A program made the position numbers and the translations under genes. From positions 1 through 64,000 of the forward strand of contig CAWEEP010000053.1 in assembly GCA_963808125.1 (NCBI GenBank): a stretch of DNA of 64,000 nucleotides, written 5' to 3'. A model generated the notes under the pieces. The model was not told the origin of the DNA and made no database searches. It saw only the letters and a list, made by a program, of their open reading frames with translations. Below are positions 1 to 8,691 of the stretch, piece after piece. Numbering within the stretch: the stretch's first letter is position 1; each line of letters begins with the position of its first letter. The stretch is from CAWEEP01 sp963808125. Its GTDB lineage: Bacteria > Chloroflexota > Dormibacteria > Aeolococcales > Aeolococcaceae.

Positions 1-392
1 CCAAGGCCAGTTGATGCCGCTCGGCTGCACCAGCTCGCAGACGACGACGGCGCTCAGGCCCATGACCAGGCCGACGGAGAGGTCGATCTCCCCCAGCAGC
101 AGCACGAAGATCTCGGCCATCGCCAGGACCATGTAGACGGTGCTCTGGGAGAGGAGGTTGACGAGGTTCAGCGGCTCCAGGAACCGGTGGTTGAGCAGCT
201 GGAAGACGAAGCCGATGCCAACGATGCCGACGACGACGGGCAGGACGCCGCTGTCGCCGCTCTTACCCGGACCCACCAGCCCCGCAGGTACTGGCCCAGG
301 GTCTGAGCCAGGATCTCGGGGGGGATCTCGACCTCGACAGCGGCGGCGACGTCGGCCGCCTCGGCCGCTGCGTCGTTCTCGATGGGCGCCAT
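1..392 (-). CDS. Sugar ABC transporter permease, copy A (3' end outside window, frameshifted)
   Basis: Inner-membrane permease of the XylH/RbsC (BPD_transp_2) family, cut by the left window edge. The start is the ATG at 392, directly after the upstream ATPase gene. The first 50 or so residues are almost identical to the permease at 1173-2501 (MAPIENDAAAEAADV start). A different stretch follows, then a block identical again (STVYMVLAMAEIFVLLLGEI), then divergence. A single base missing near position 264 relative to copy B (CTTACCC against CTTGACCC) breaks the frame; with it restored the reading continues to the window edge. Last gene visible of a five-gene sugar uptake operon. Probably functional with a sequencing indel, but true decay of a duplicate cannot be excluded. 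Confidence 0.7.
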
Positions 393-1170
393 GGCTCAGC
401 CGGCCTCCCCGGTCGCCGGCACCGCCCGCACCTCCGGCCGGCCCGCCCCCCGGTGGTCATGTACTCCACGGTGCTCTGCCGGTCGAAGCCCGATACCGGC
501 CCCTGGGCCACCATCCGGCCCAGGTGCAGCACCGCGAGCCGGTCCGCCACCTCGAAGATGTCATTGAGATTGTGGGAGATCACCATCACCGCCAGACCCC
601 GGTCCCGCAGCCGCCGAACCAGGTCCAGCACCATCCGGGTCTGCACCACCCCGAGCGCCGCCGTCGGCTCGTCCAGCAGCACCACCCTCGAGTTCCACAT
701 CACCGCCTTGGCCACCGCCACCGACTGGCGCTGGCCTCCCGAGAGCGATGCCACCGGCTGCCGGATCGACCGCACCGTCGTCACCCGCAGCCTGCTCAGC
801 GTCTCCGCCGCCGCCCGCTCCATGCTGTCCTCGTCGAGCAGCCTCCGCCGCAGCCTCTCCCGCCCCAGGAACATGTTCTGGACGATGTCCAGATTGTCCG
901 CCAGCGCCAGATCCTGGTACACCGTCTCGATGCCCAGCTCCGCCGCGTCCCGGGCACTGCGGATGTGCACCGGCCTGCCCTCGAAGTAGATCTGCCCGTG
1001 GTCGGGCTGGTGCACCCCGGCGATGCAGCGCGTCAGCACCGACTTGCCGGCGCCGTTGTCCCCGCACAACCCCGTCACCTGCCCCGCCGGCAGGTCCAGG
1101 TCCACCCCGTACAGCGCCTGCACCGGCCCGAAGTGCTTGTCGATCCCCCGCAGCTTCAGCAGCGGCTCGG
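238..1170. repeat. Direct repeat, copy 1 (ATPase A plus start of permease A)
   Basis: About 930 bp nearly identical to 2346-3280, at an offset of 2108-2110 bp that changes by one at each of two indels. It covers the whole ATPase core and the first 50 codons of the permease gene. A further identical block at 83-157 matches 2182-2256, separated from the main repeat by a divergent stretch. This is a tandem duplication with mosaic identity. Confidence 0.85.
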
Positions 1171-1180
1171 GCTCACTCAC
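396..1180 (-). CDS. Sugar ABC transporter ATP-binding protein, copy A (frameshift near 3' end)
   Basis: Single-domain ABC ATPase of the FrcA/XylG sugar-import group. It shows Walker A GDNGAGKS, signature LSGGQRQ, Walker B VVLLDEP and the switch histidine in VISHN. It is nearly identical to the ATPase at 2505-3341 but begins MSEPEPLL, from a GTG at 1180 that overlaps the stop of permease B by 8 nt, so the two are translationally coupled. A C6 run at 446-451 (C7 in copy B) shifts the frame after VEYMTTGG, so the last residues are read wrongly unless corrected. Expected length is about 261 residues. Classic sugar ATPases of this family carry two fused ABC domains (about 500 residues); this one has one. 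Confidence 0.8.
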
Positions 1181-2501
1181 GTTCCGCGCCTCCCGTGCTC
1201 ACGCCTCGGCGCGAGAGGACGTCGATCAGCACCGCGATGAGGAGCACGGACCCGGTCACGATGAGCTCCCATTCCACGTGCAGCCCGAGCAACGCCATGC
1301 CGTAGACGACGCCGCCGATGACGAGGCCGCCGAGGACGCCGTGGATGGTCTTGCCGCGGCCGCCGAAGAGGCTGGTGCCGCCGATGACCGAGGCTGCGAC
1401 GGCGTAGAGGACCAGCTGGCTGCCATCCGCCAGGTTGGTGCTGTACTGGCCGAAGAAGAACGACCCCAGCAGGATGCCGGCAAACCCGGCGGTGACCGCC
1501 GAGAGGACGAAGGCCAGGGTGCGGATGCGGCGGACGTTGACGCCCGCTCGCCGGGCCAACTCGGGGTTGCCGCCGATGGCGTAGACGTAGCGCCCGAAGC
1601 GGGTCCGCTGCAGCAGCAACGTCCAGAGGGCGAGGACGCCGAGCACCACCGGGACCACCTCGGGGACGCCCTCGACGGAGATGAGGCTGCCGCGGTTCAC
1701 GTCGCAGATCGCCACCACCGCGATCCCCACCGCTGCGATCAGCGCGATGCGAGCGGCGGTGACGCTGGGGGGAGGAGCGACCAGACCCCCGCGGCGCCGG
1801 CTCCTCGCCCGCAGCCACAGGCCACCCCCCACCGCGGCGACGACGGCGGCCATGGCGATCCAGCTGATCGTCGGGTCGATGTTGGCCTGGACGAGGTTGA
1901 AGATCACCGCCTGGTTGGGCACCGCGGAGCTGATGGAGTAGGTGGTGTTGGCACCACCCAGGAGGATGACGACGATGCCGCGGAAGAGCAGCAGCCCGCC
2001 CAAGGTGACGACGAAGGAGGGGATCTTCAACCGGGCCACCAGCGTGCCCTGGACGGCGCCGACAACGGCGCAGAGGAGCAGGGCGGTGGCGATGGCGGCC
2101 CACCATGGCCACGCCGGGCTGGGCGTCTGCACCAGCTTCCAGGTGACGACGCCGCCGAAGAGTGCCACGTAGCCGATGGAGAGGTCGATCTCCCCCAGCA
2201 GCAGCACGAAGATCTCGGCCATCGCCAGGACCATGTAGACGGTGCTCTCCTGGATGATGTAGACGACGTCGCCGGGGCTCAAGAAGGCGTGCTCGGGGGT
2301 CCAGACCTCGAAGATGACGGCGACCACGACCAGAGCGACCACGACGGGCAGGACGCCGCTGTCGCCGCTCTTGACCCGGACCCACCAGCCCCGCAGGTAC
2401 TGGCCCAGCGTCTGAGCCAGGATCTCGGGGGGGATCTCGACCTCGACAGCGGCGGCGACGTCGGCCGCCTCGGCCGCTGCGTCGTTCTCGATGGGCGCCA
2501 T
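1173..2501 (-). CDS. Sugar ABC transporter permease, copy B (XylH/RbsC family)
   Basis: Membrane permease of 442 residues, a normal length for XylH-type proteins. A hydrophilic N-terminal tail of about 45 residues is followed by about ten hydrophobic segments. The family-typical GEIDLSIG (residues about 108-115) and the conserved GNPELARRAGVNV cytoplasmic loop (about 310-322), which contacts the ATPase, are present. The start ATG at 2501 lies 3 nt after the ATPase B stop. The 3' end overlaps the GTG start of ATPase A by 8 nt. It would form the channel for the binding protein encoded at 3585-4880. Substrate is a pentose or related sugar by family and context, not proven. Confidence 0.88.
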   Translation of the reverse strand: MAPIENDAAAEAADVAAAVEVEIPPEILAQTLGQYLRGWWVRVKSGDSGVLPVVVALVVVAVIFEVWTPEHAFLSPGDVVYIIQESTVYMVLAMAEIFVLLLGEIDLSIGYVALFGGVVTWKLVQTPSPAWPWWAAIATALLLCAVVGAVQGTLVARLKIPSFVVTLGGLLLFRGIVVILLGGANTTYSISSAVPNQAVIFNLVQANIDPTISWIAMAAVVAAVGGGLWLRARSRRRGGLVAPPPSVTAARIALIAAVGIAVVAICDVNRGSLISVEGVPEVVPVVLGVLALWTLLLQRTRFGRYVYAIGGNPELARRAGVNVRRIRTLAFVLSAVTAGFAGILLGSFFFGQYSTNLADGSQLVLYAVAASVIGGTSLFGGRGKTIHGVLGGLVIGGVVYGMALLGLHVEWELIVTGSVLLIAVLIDVLSRRGVSTGGAERE

Positions 2502-3280
2502 GGCTCAGCCGGCCTCCCCGGTCGCCGGCACCGCCCGCACCTCCGGCCGGCCCGCCCCCCCGGTCGTCATGTACTCCACGGTGCTCTGCCGGTCGAATCC
2601 CGATGCCGGCCCCTGGGCCACCATCCGCCCCAGGTGCAGCACCGCGATCCGGTCCGCCACCTCGAAGATGTCGTTGAGATTGTGGGAGATCACCATCACC
2701 GCCAGACCCCGGTCCCGCAGCCGCCGCACCAGGTCCAGCACCATCCGCGTCTGCACCACCCCGAGCGCCGCCGTCGGCTCGTCCAGCAGCACCACCCGCG
2801 AGTTCCACATCACCGCCTTGGCCACCGCCACCGACTGGCGCTGTCCTCCCGACAGCGATGCCACCGGCTGCCGGATCGACCGCACCGTCGTCACCCGCAG
2901 CCCGCTCAGCGTCTCCGCCGCCGCCCGCTCCATGCTGTCCTCGTCGAGCAGCCTCCGCCGCAGCCTCTCGCGCCCCAGGAACATGTTCTGGACGATGTCC
3001 AGATTGTCCGCCAGCGCCAGATCCTGGTACACCGTCTCGATGCCCAGCTCCGCCGCGTCCCGGGCACTGCGGATGTGCACCGGCCTCCCCTCGAAGTAGA
3101 TCTGCCCGTGGTCGGGCTGGTGCACCCCGGCGATGCAGCGCGTCAGCACCGACTTGCCGGCGCCGTTGTCCCCGCACAACCCCGTCACCTGCCCCGCCGG
3201 CAGGTCCAGGTCCACCCCGTACAGCGCCTGCACCGGCCCGAAGTGCTTGTCGATCCCCCGCAGCTTCAGCAGCGGCTCCA
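2346..3280. repeat. Direct repeat, copy 2 (ATPase B plus start of permease B)
   Basis: Partner of the repeat at 238-1170. Substitutions between the copies are few, for example Ser-Arg against Ser-Gly and Leu against Ile in the ATPase. That argues for a recent duplication or for gene conversion that homogenised the ATPase but left most of the permease different. Confidence 0.85.
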
Positions 3281-3341
3281 TGCCTGACACGAGGGCGCCG
3301 ACATGGCTGGTCCGGTCGGCTTCGCTCATCTCACCCGACAC
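2505..3341 (-). CDS. Sugar ABC transporter ATP-binding protein, copy B
   Basis: Intact single-domain ABC ATPase of 278 residues, FrcA/XylG group, powering sugar import. Walker A GDNGAGKS (about residues 57-64), signature LSGGQRQ (about 166), Walker B VVLLDEP, and the H-loop in VISHN are all present. The annotated start gives a short leader (MSGEMSEADRTSHVG); an internal ATG at about 3281 (MEPLLKLRG) matches the copy A start better and could be the true start. It follows the binding-protein gene after 243 nt that hold a GC hairpin, and is followed closely by permease B, so it sits in one operon. Confidence 0.85.
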   Translation of the reverse strand: MSGEMSEADRTSHVGALVSGMEPLLKLRGIDKHFGPVQALYGVDLDLPAGQVTGLCGDNGAGKSVLTRCIAGVHQPDHGQIYFEGRPVHIRSARDAAELGIETVYQDLALADNLDIVQNMFLGRERLRRRLLDEDSMERAAAETLSGLRVTTVRSIRQPVASLSGGQRQSVAVAKAVMWNSRVVLLDEPTAALGVVQTRMVLDLVRRLRDRGLAVMVISHNLNDIFEVADRIAVLHLGRMVAQGPASGFDRQSTVEYMTTGGAGRPEVRAVPATGEAG

Positions 3342-3503
3342 GGATCATGACTCACTCACGACCGGCAACACCGCGTGGTCCCCAGACATCTCCTCGGCCT
3401 CATGTCCACGCTCTCGGAGCGCATCAACTCACCATCGTCTGCCGCTCACCCGGCGGCGGAAGAACACCTCACTCAGCCCCCCAACATAGCGGCGCCGACC
3501 GGG

Positions 3504-3522
3504 CCGCACCCGCGCGGTGCGG
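3504..3522. terminator. GC-rich hairpin between binding-protein and ATPase genes (possible attenuator)
   Basis: A perfect 7-bp stem CCGCACC / GGTGCGG with a 5-nt loop lies 60 nt after the binding-protein stop on the minus strand. There is no T tract. Hairpins here are common in sugar ABC operons, where they let more binding protein than membrane components be made; that role is inferred from position. Confidence 0.35.
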
Positions 3523-3584
3523 GCACAGCCCGGCGGCGTCGCCGGAGGATGGGTTGCGTCAGTGAGGACGCCCTGCCAGGTTCG

Positions 3585-4880
3585 CTACGAGATGCTGTCC
3601 TTCGTGCAGAGGGTTGCGCCCGCCAGGGCACAGATGGCCGAGGCGGTGTCGAAGCCGTCCTTGACCACCGTCTGCTCCATGTTGGAAGCGTTGACCCACA
3701 CCGGGACCAGCAGCGACGCCGGCTCGGTGATGCTGGAATCAGTGGGATCCGTGGTCTTGCCGTTCAGAAGAGCCGTCGGCACTGTGTCACCGGCGAGCAG
3801 GATGGTGGCCATGGCCACGGCGTCCTGGGCTTCCTTGTACACGGCCTTGTAGACCGAGCCGCACTGCCACCCCTCGAGGATGTAAGCCATCCCCTGAGCG
3901 GTCGCGTCCTGCCCGGTGGTCGGGACGGTGCCGGCCTTCACACCATCGCCCTGGAGGTCGGTGATGACGGCGCTGGCGAGCCCGTCATTGGCCTCGATGG
4001 TGGCGTTGATCTGCGGATTGGCGGTGTACGCCTGCTGGAAGATCGTGCCGCCCTGCGGGTTGCTCCAGCCGGGGGCGAAGTTCTCGCCGACCAGCGTGGC
4101 TCCGCCGGTGGTGCTCTTCGCACCCGCGGTAACGCTCTTGTCCTCCTGGCCCCACACCACCTTGTTGTAGCCATCAGCGAAGGAGATGGCGTTGGGGTCG
4201 GTGTCCTCGCCGCCGTTCAGGACGAAGACCTGGGGGCTGGTCACGTTCTCTGCCGTGAGGCAGCTGAGGAAGTTGGTGCCGATGAGCTCACCAACCTGCT
4301 CGTTGTCGAAGCTCACGTAGTACGTCTTCGAGCCCTGGAACGTGGCCCGGTCGTAGCTGATCAGGGTGACACCCTTGGCCTCGGCGGCCTGCGCGATGGC
4401 GATGCCCGTCGGACCGTCGAGCGGATCCATGACCAGGACCTTGGCCCCGAGGTTGATGTCGGCCGTGGCATCGTCCAGCTCGGTGGCGTCACTGCCCTGG
4501 GCGTTGTCGATCCTGAACTGCTGCGCGGTGTACCCCGCGTCGGCGAAGGCATCCTGCAGGTAGGGCTGGTCGAAGTCCACGTAGCGTGTCGACGACGTGG
4601 TGTCCGGCAGGATCACGCCGACCTGAAGAGTGCTGGCACCCTTCGTGGCGTACTCGGTCAGCGACTTGAACTGCGACATCGTCGAGCCGATGTCACTGGT
4701 GAAGGAGCTGATGCTGACCGAGGGAACCTTGTTGCTGCCCGACGACGCCCCCGACGACGCTGTCGACGAGCTGCCGCAGGCGGCCACCAAGAGCAGCGCG
4801 GCGGCGGCGAGGGTCGCTCGCCCCGGCCGGCCGGCGCTCGCCCCAGGGCGCACCACCCGCAGTTTCCCGTTCAGTCCCAT
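3585..4880 (-). CDS. Sugar ABC transporter substrate-binding lipoprotein (XylF/RbsB-like)
   Basis: Extracytoplasmic sugar-binding lipoprotein of 431 residues. A basic N-terminus and hydrophobic stretch end in a lipobox (LLVAAC, Cys at about residue 35), followed by a Ser/Gly-rich linker. The body is a periplasmic-binding-protein type 1 fold of the xylose group: VGVILPDTTSSTRYVDFDQP opens the first lobe, and a Tyr-Asp-Arg sugar contact occurs in LISYDRAT. It is the first gene of the operon with the two ATPase-permease pairs and is divergent from the ROK regulator at 5230-6477, which probably responds to the same sugar. The ATG at 4880 gives the proper signal peptide. Confidence 0.9.
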   Translation of the reverse strand: MGLNGKLRVVRPGASAGRPGRATLAAAALLLVAACGSSSTASSGASSGSNKVPSVSISSFTSDIGSTMSQFKSLTEYATKGASTLQVGVILPDTTSSTRYVDFDQPYLQDAFADAGYTAQQFRIDNAQGSDATELDDATADINLGAKVLVMDPLDGPTGIAIAQAAEAKGVTLISYDRATFQGSKTYYVSFDNEQVGELIGTNFLSCLTAENVTSPQVFVLNGGEDTDPNAISFADGYNKVVWGQEDKSVTAGAKSTTGGATLVGENFAPGWSNPQGGTIFQQAYTANPQINATIEANDGLASAVITDLQGDGVKAGTVPTTGQDATAQGMAYILEGWQCGSVYKAVYKEAQDAVAMATILLAGDTVPTALLNGKTTDPTDSSITEPASLLVPVWVNASNMEQTVVKDGFDTASAICALAGATLCTKDSIS

Positions 4881-4992
4881 GGCACTACCTCCCAGCCGGA
4901 CGTTAACGACGCTGCCGTCTCTGGCCTCCGGCGCGGACCCGGCAGCCCAATACCCTTCACTCCGCCGGAGGCCCGTGGCACCCGGCGGACAG

Positions 4993-5022
4993 ATTCTGCT
5001 CGACGGCGAGGAACCCTGTCAA
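4993..5022 (-). promoter_or_regulatory. Candidate promoter of the sugar ABC operon
   Basis: On the minus strand TTGACA (5022-5017, perfect -35) is followed after 18 nt by CAGAAT (4998-4993, -10-like), about 110 nt upstream of the binding-protein start. A second, weaker pair (TTGACC at 5091-5086 and TAGTAT at 5070-5065, 15-nt spacing) lies further upstream. Assignment rests on consensus match only. Confidence 0.4.
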
Positions 5023-5054
5023 GACTTTGAACAGAAGATCACCCAAATGGGGGA

Positions 5055-5072
5055 CATAGCTTTGATACTATG
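5055..5072. promoter_or_regulatory. Inverted repeat, candidate ROK-regulator operator
   Basis: CATAG-N8-CTATG sits in the only markedly AT-rich island of this intergenic region, between the divergent sugar ABC operon and the ROK regulator gene. ROK repressors of the NagC/XylR group bind AT-rich palindromes in such positions. The link to this regulator is an inference. Confidence 0.35.
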
Positions 5073-5229
5073 AATATCGTGGCACGGTCAACCCTCCCCG
5101 GACGATCCCCTTGCCGAAGACCTGTGACCTCGGTTACCCTTCGCGGCAACGGTGATATCGGCCTTGTCGGCCTTATCCCCTCCACCCCCCGCCAGATCCA
5201 TCCGGGACCTGGTGCCAGGTCAGCGTTCA

Positions 5230-6477
5230 ATGCCTGACGCGATCACCCCGGGCGATGGGCAGAGTTCCGCTGTCCGCGTCCCGCGTCCAAGGGGGGCTCT
5301 TCGCAGCCTGCGTGAGGCCAACCTGCGGCACATCGTCGAGGTCATCAGCCGGGACGGGGGGCTGAGCCAGGCGGAGGTCGCCCGGCGCACCGAGCTCTCT
5401 GCGGCGACCGTCTCGAACCTCGTCGCCGAGCTGCGCAATCGCGGTCTGGTCCGCCGCCGCGAGGCGCGGGGCGGGGGACACGGCGGCCTCGAACTGGTCG
5501 GCGGCCGCTCGTCCGGCGTGGTCGTCGGCGTCGACTTCGGCCACCGCCACATCACCGTCGGCATCGCCGATACGTCCGGTCGGCTGCTGGCCGAGGATCA
5601 CCAGCCGTTGCCCCCGGAAATCGGCGCCGAGGAGAGCTGCGCCGAGGCCTGGGCGATGGCGACGCGGCTGCTCGACCACGCCGGCATCTCGCGTGCCGAT
5701 GTGCTTCAGGTCGGCGTCGGGCTTCCCGGTCCCATCGACCCGGTCTCGGGCCGGGTGGGGTGGGGCGCGATCCTGCACCGCTGGGCCGGACAGGTGGCAC
5801 GGACCACCCTGGAAGACGCCTTCGGGCTTCCCGTCGTGGTCGACAACGACGGGAACCTCGGAGCGCTGGGCGAGCTGCGGCACGGTGCCGGCCGGGGCTG
5901 CACCGACCTCGTCTGCCTCAACCTCGCCACCGGCGTGGGCGCCGGCCTCATCATCGGCGGGCGCGTCCACCACGGTGCGGCCGGGACCGCCGGCGAGATC
6001 GGACACATCACCATCGACGAGCACGGGCAGCTCTGCCGCTGCGGCAACCGGGGCTGCCTGGAGACCGTGGTCGGCGTGGACAACATTCTGGAGATGCTGC
6101 GTCACAGCTACGGCGAGAAGCTCGACGTGCCGCGGGTGCTGGCCCTCGCCGACCAGGGCGATGCGCGCTGCCGGCGGGCGCTTGCCGACGCGGGCCGCGC
6201 CGTCGGCATCGTCGTCGCCGACCTCTGCAACCTGCTGAGTCCGCAGCGCATCGTGGTCGGCGGCGAGCTGCGCTCGGCGGGCGAGTTGATCCTCGGCCCC
6301 CTGCGGGAGACCGTGGCGCAGCGGGCCGTCCCCGCAGCCGCCGCGGCCGCCGAGATCGTCCCCAGCATGCTCGGCGACCGGGCCGAGCTGATCGGCGCGA
6401 TCTGCCTGGCCCTCGACGCAGTGGGCGCCAGCATCGTCCACGATGCCCTGAGTGAGGGCATGCCCGCCGGCGACTGA
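5230..6477 (+). CDS. ROK-family transcriptional regulator (XylR/NagC type)
   Basis: Sugar-responsive repressor of about 415 residues. An N-terminal winged helix-turn-helix (residues about 25-75, around GLSQAEVARRTELSAATVSN) precedes a ROK sugar-kinase-like domain starting at VVGVDFGHRHITVGIADTSG. The ROK zinc motif is intact (LCRCGNRGCLE) with the upstream GEIGH histidine. It is divergent from the sugar ABC operon, the usual arrangement for a XylR-like local repressor. I chose the ATG at 5230; an in-frame GTG at 5152 would add 26 residues of low-complexity sequence. No strong Shine-Dalgarno precedes either. Confidence 0.88.
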   Translation: MPDAITPGDGQSSAVRVPRPRGALRSLREANLRHIVEVISRDGGLSQAEVARRTELSAATVSNLVAELRNRGLVRRREARGGGHGGLELVGGRSSGVVVGVDFGHRHITVGIADTSGRLLAEDHQPLPPEIGAEESCAEAWAMATRLLDHAGISRADVLQVGVGLPGPIDPVSGRVGWGAILHRWAGQVARTTLEDAFGLPVVVDNDGNLGALGELRHGAGRGCTDLVCLNLATGVGAGLIIGGRVHHGAAGTAGEIGHITIDEHGQLCRCGNRGCLETVVGVDNILEMLRHSYGEKLDVPRVLALADQGDARCRRALADAGRAVGIVVADLCNLLSPQRIVVGGELRSAGELILGPLRETVAQRAVPAAAAAAEIVPSMLGDRAELIGAICLALDAVGASIVHDALSEGMPAGD

Positions 6478-6518
6478 CCGGTCGGACATTCCCCGCTCGG
6501 CCCGCGCCGCGCCGCCCT

Positions 6519-7472
6519 TCAGCGCAGACCGGTGACGTCGATGCCCCAGGTGGCCTGTGCCGACTGGCCGGGTTCGAGGACGAGCAGGTCTTCACCGCTG
6601 CGCAAGGCGTCGGGAGGGCAGGTCATGGGCTCGACGGCAAGGCCGCGCCGGCGCTGGTGCGGCGGCAGCGGATCCCCGGTGAACACCATGACCCAGGGAT
6701 GCGCGGCGTCGAACCAGACGACGACGCGGCGGCCGTCGGGGGCCTCGAGCGAGACGCGTGCCAGGCCGTCGGGGTCGCGCTCCAGGTCGGTGAAGGCTGT
6801 GTTGATGGCGGTGGTCCCGATCAGCCGGGCGGCTCGAAAGTCGAGGTCGGTGCCCGTGACCGGGACCCGACCGGTGGGGAGCAGCCGCTCGTCGTCGACT
6901 AGCGCCGTCGCCGCCGGGATGCGCAACCGGCAGCCGTCGATGAGAGCCGTGCCGGCGGTGAGATACGGATGGGTGCCGGCGCCGAAGGGTGCGCGGAACG
7001 CGCCGATGTTGGTCGCCGAGACGGTGACGGTCAGCCCCCGGGCTTCGAGCGCGAAGGCGACCTGGAGATCGAGGCTGAAGGGATACCCCTCCCGCGCGTG
7101 CAGCCGGTGGCGCATGGACAGCCGCGATTGCGAGGACTCCTCGGCGACCCAGTTGGCCCAGCGCACCAGCCCGTGGATGGCGTTGCCGAGCGGCGGCTCG
7201 TCGATGGGCAGCTGGTGTTCCGTGCCTTCCAGCCGGTACCGGCCGTCGCCGGTGCGGCCCGGCCAGGGGAGCAGCATCTGACCGCGTCCATGGGTGGACT
7301 GCTCCTCCTCGGCGAAGCCGTCGAGCACGCGCCGGCCCGCCAGGTGGTACGTCCGCAGCGTCGCGCCCACCTCGGTGACCACCGCCTCCTGGTCGCCGAA
7401 GACGAGGCGGTGCTGCCTGCCGGTGGGCGGCTCGGCACCCGGTTGCCGGTCCACCTCTGCCTCGCTGCTCAT
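6519..7472 (-). CDS. Aldose 1-epimerase (galactose mutarotase-like) family protein
   Basis: Beta-sandwich epimerase of about 317 residues, expected to interconvert alpha and beta anomers of free sugars or act on sugar phosphates. The family pattern is visible: VTEVGATLRTYHLAGRRVLDG at the N-terminus, MLLPWPGRTGDGRY, the catalytic His in NAIHGLVRWANW (about residue 95), a second His in GAGTHPYL, and the Glu near LAVEPMTCPPDAL. The ATG at 7472 starts the conserved region; an ATG at 7505 adds 11 residues. It is convergent with the ROK regulator and fits a sugar-uptake neighbourhood. Substrate not determined. Confidence 0.82.
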   Translation of the reverse strand: MSSEAEVDRQPGAEPPTGRQHRLVFGDQEAVVTEVGATLRTYHLAGRRVLDGFAEEEQSTHGRGQMLLPWPGRTGDGRYRLEGTEHQLPIDEPPLGNAIHGLVRWANWVAEESSQSRLSMRHRLHAREGYPFSLDLQVAFALEARGLTVTVSATNIGAFRAPFGAGTHPYLTAGTALIDGCRLRIPAATALVDDERLLPTGRVPVTGTDLDFRAARLIGTTAINTAFTDLERDPDGLARVSLEAPDGRRVVVWFDAAHPWVMVFTGDPLPPHQRRRGLAVEPMTCPPDALRSGEDLLVLEPGQSAQATWGIDVTGLR

Positions 7473-7548
7473 GGCAGGAGCAGAGCCTGACAGATCTCCG
7501 CGCATGGCGGGTACGAAACCGCTCGCATGTTCCGCGACCGTCGCCGGA

Positions 7549-8595
7549 CTAGAACGCCGGGGCGGGGGCACCGCCGTCGGCCGCGCGGAGGATCCCCCCG
7601 ATGTCGGCGCCCCGGCGCGAGGCGGTCGGCTTGACACGGTGCGCCAGCACCATCGGCGCCACCCGCTCGATGTCGTCGAGCGAGACCCGGTCACGGTTCT
7701 CGTGGGCCGCGAGCGCCTGGGCGGCCTTCCGGGTGACGAGGTCGGAGCGGTGCCCGTCGACCTCCAGCTCGATGCCGAGGTGGGCGATGGCGACGAGGAT
7801 TTGCCGGTCGACGACGACGTCTCCGAGCGACGACATCGCCCGCCGGATGCGCTCGGCCTCGGCCCTCTCCACGGGTTCCCAGCTGTTGACGAACGCTTCC
7901 GGGTCATCCTCGAAGGCCTCCCGACGCTCGACGATCTCCACCCGCTGGCGGACGTCGCGGATCCCCTGCACGTCGACGCAGAGGCCGAAACGATCGAGCA
8001 GCTGGGGGCGCAACTCCCCCTCCTCCGGGTTCATCGTCCCGACCAGGATGAAGCGCGCCGGGTGCGAGACGGAGACGCCCTCGCGCTCGACGGTGTTGGT
8101 CCCCATCGCCGCCGCGTCGAGGAGGACGTCGACGATGTGGTCGTCGAGCAGGTTGACCTCGTCCACGTACAGGATGTTCCGGTTGGCGTCGGCGAGAACT
8201 CCCGGCTCGAATTCCTTCTCGCCCTTCTTGATGGCCGCCTCGATGTCGATGGAGCCGACGACGCGGTCCTCCGACGCGTTGATGGGGAGCTCGACCACCC
8301 GCATCTGGCGCTGAGCCCGAGGCAGCGTCTCGCCGCGTTGGACCCGTTCGGCGCAGTCGGAGCACTGCGGACCCGACGCATCCGGAGGGCAGCCGAAGCG
8401 GCAGTCGGCCACGACCTCCAGTTCGGGAAGCAGCCGTGCCAGGGCGCGAACCGCCGTCGACTTGGCGGTGCCCTTCTCTCCCCGGATGAGCACCCCACCG
8501 ATGGCGGGGTTGATGGCGTTGAGGACGAGCGCCTGCCGCATCAACTCCTGGCCGACGATGGCGGTGAAGGGGAAGACGTTCCGGCCGGGCTGCAC
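7549..8595 (-). CDS. Magnesium chelatase ATPase subunit I (BchI/ChlI-type AAA+)
   Basis: AAA+ motor of about 348 residues, normal for BchI. It shows Walker A GEKGTAKST (about residue 37), the family cysteine insert (CRFGCPPD...CSDC), ELPINASEDRVVGSIDIE, Walker B LYVDEVNLLDDHIVD, and GTMNPEEGELRPQLLDRFGL with the arginine finger. In Mg or Co chelatases it drives metal insertion into a tetrapyrrole with a D subunit (like the one at 11824-13974) and a large H/CobN subunit, which is not in the window. The GTG at 8595 starts the conserved domain; GAGAAT lies 6 nt before it, suggesting a leaderless transcript. Divergent from the F420 genes. Confidence 0.85.
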   Translation of the reverse strand: MQPGRNVFPFTAIVGQELMRQALVLNAINPAIGGVLIRGEKGTAKSTAVRALARLLPELEVVADCRFGCPPDASGPQCSDCAERVQRGETLPRAQRQMRVVELPINASEDRVVGSIDIEAAIKKGEKEFEPGVLADANRNILYVDEVNLLDDHIVDVLLDAAAMGTNTVEREGVSVSHPARFILVGTMNPEEGELRPQLLDRFGLCVDVQGIRDVRQRVEIVERREAFEDDPEAFVNSWEPVERAEAERIRRAMSSLGDVVVDRQILVAIAHLGIELEVDGHRSDLVTRKAAQALAAHENRDRVSLDDIERVAPMVLAHRVKPTASRRGADIGGILRAADGGAPAPAF

Positions 8596-8691
8596 CCGCC
8601 CATTCTCGCAGAGGCGCCCGTCGAGGCAGGGCGCCCGAGGGAGAGGCCCCTCCCCGCCGCGGAGCAGGGCGGCTCCGTAGAGTAGGGAGCC

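Noticed and set aside
1177..3177. 666-codon same-strand frame across ATPase B and permease B
   Set aside because: Arg/Gly/His-rich out-of-frame reading of two well-supported genes.
1023..3287. 754-codon frame opposite the sugar permease and ATPase
   Set aside because: Antisense to the transporter genes; His/Asp/Gly-rich sequence without family features.
5026..5080. AT-rich island as a replication origin
   Set aside because: No DnaA-box cluster is visible and no dnaA or dnaN lies nearby; its place between divergent genes fits an operator-promoter region.
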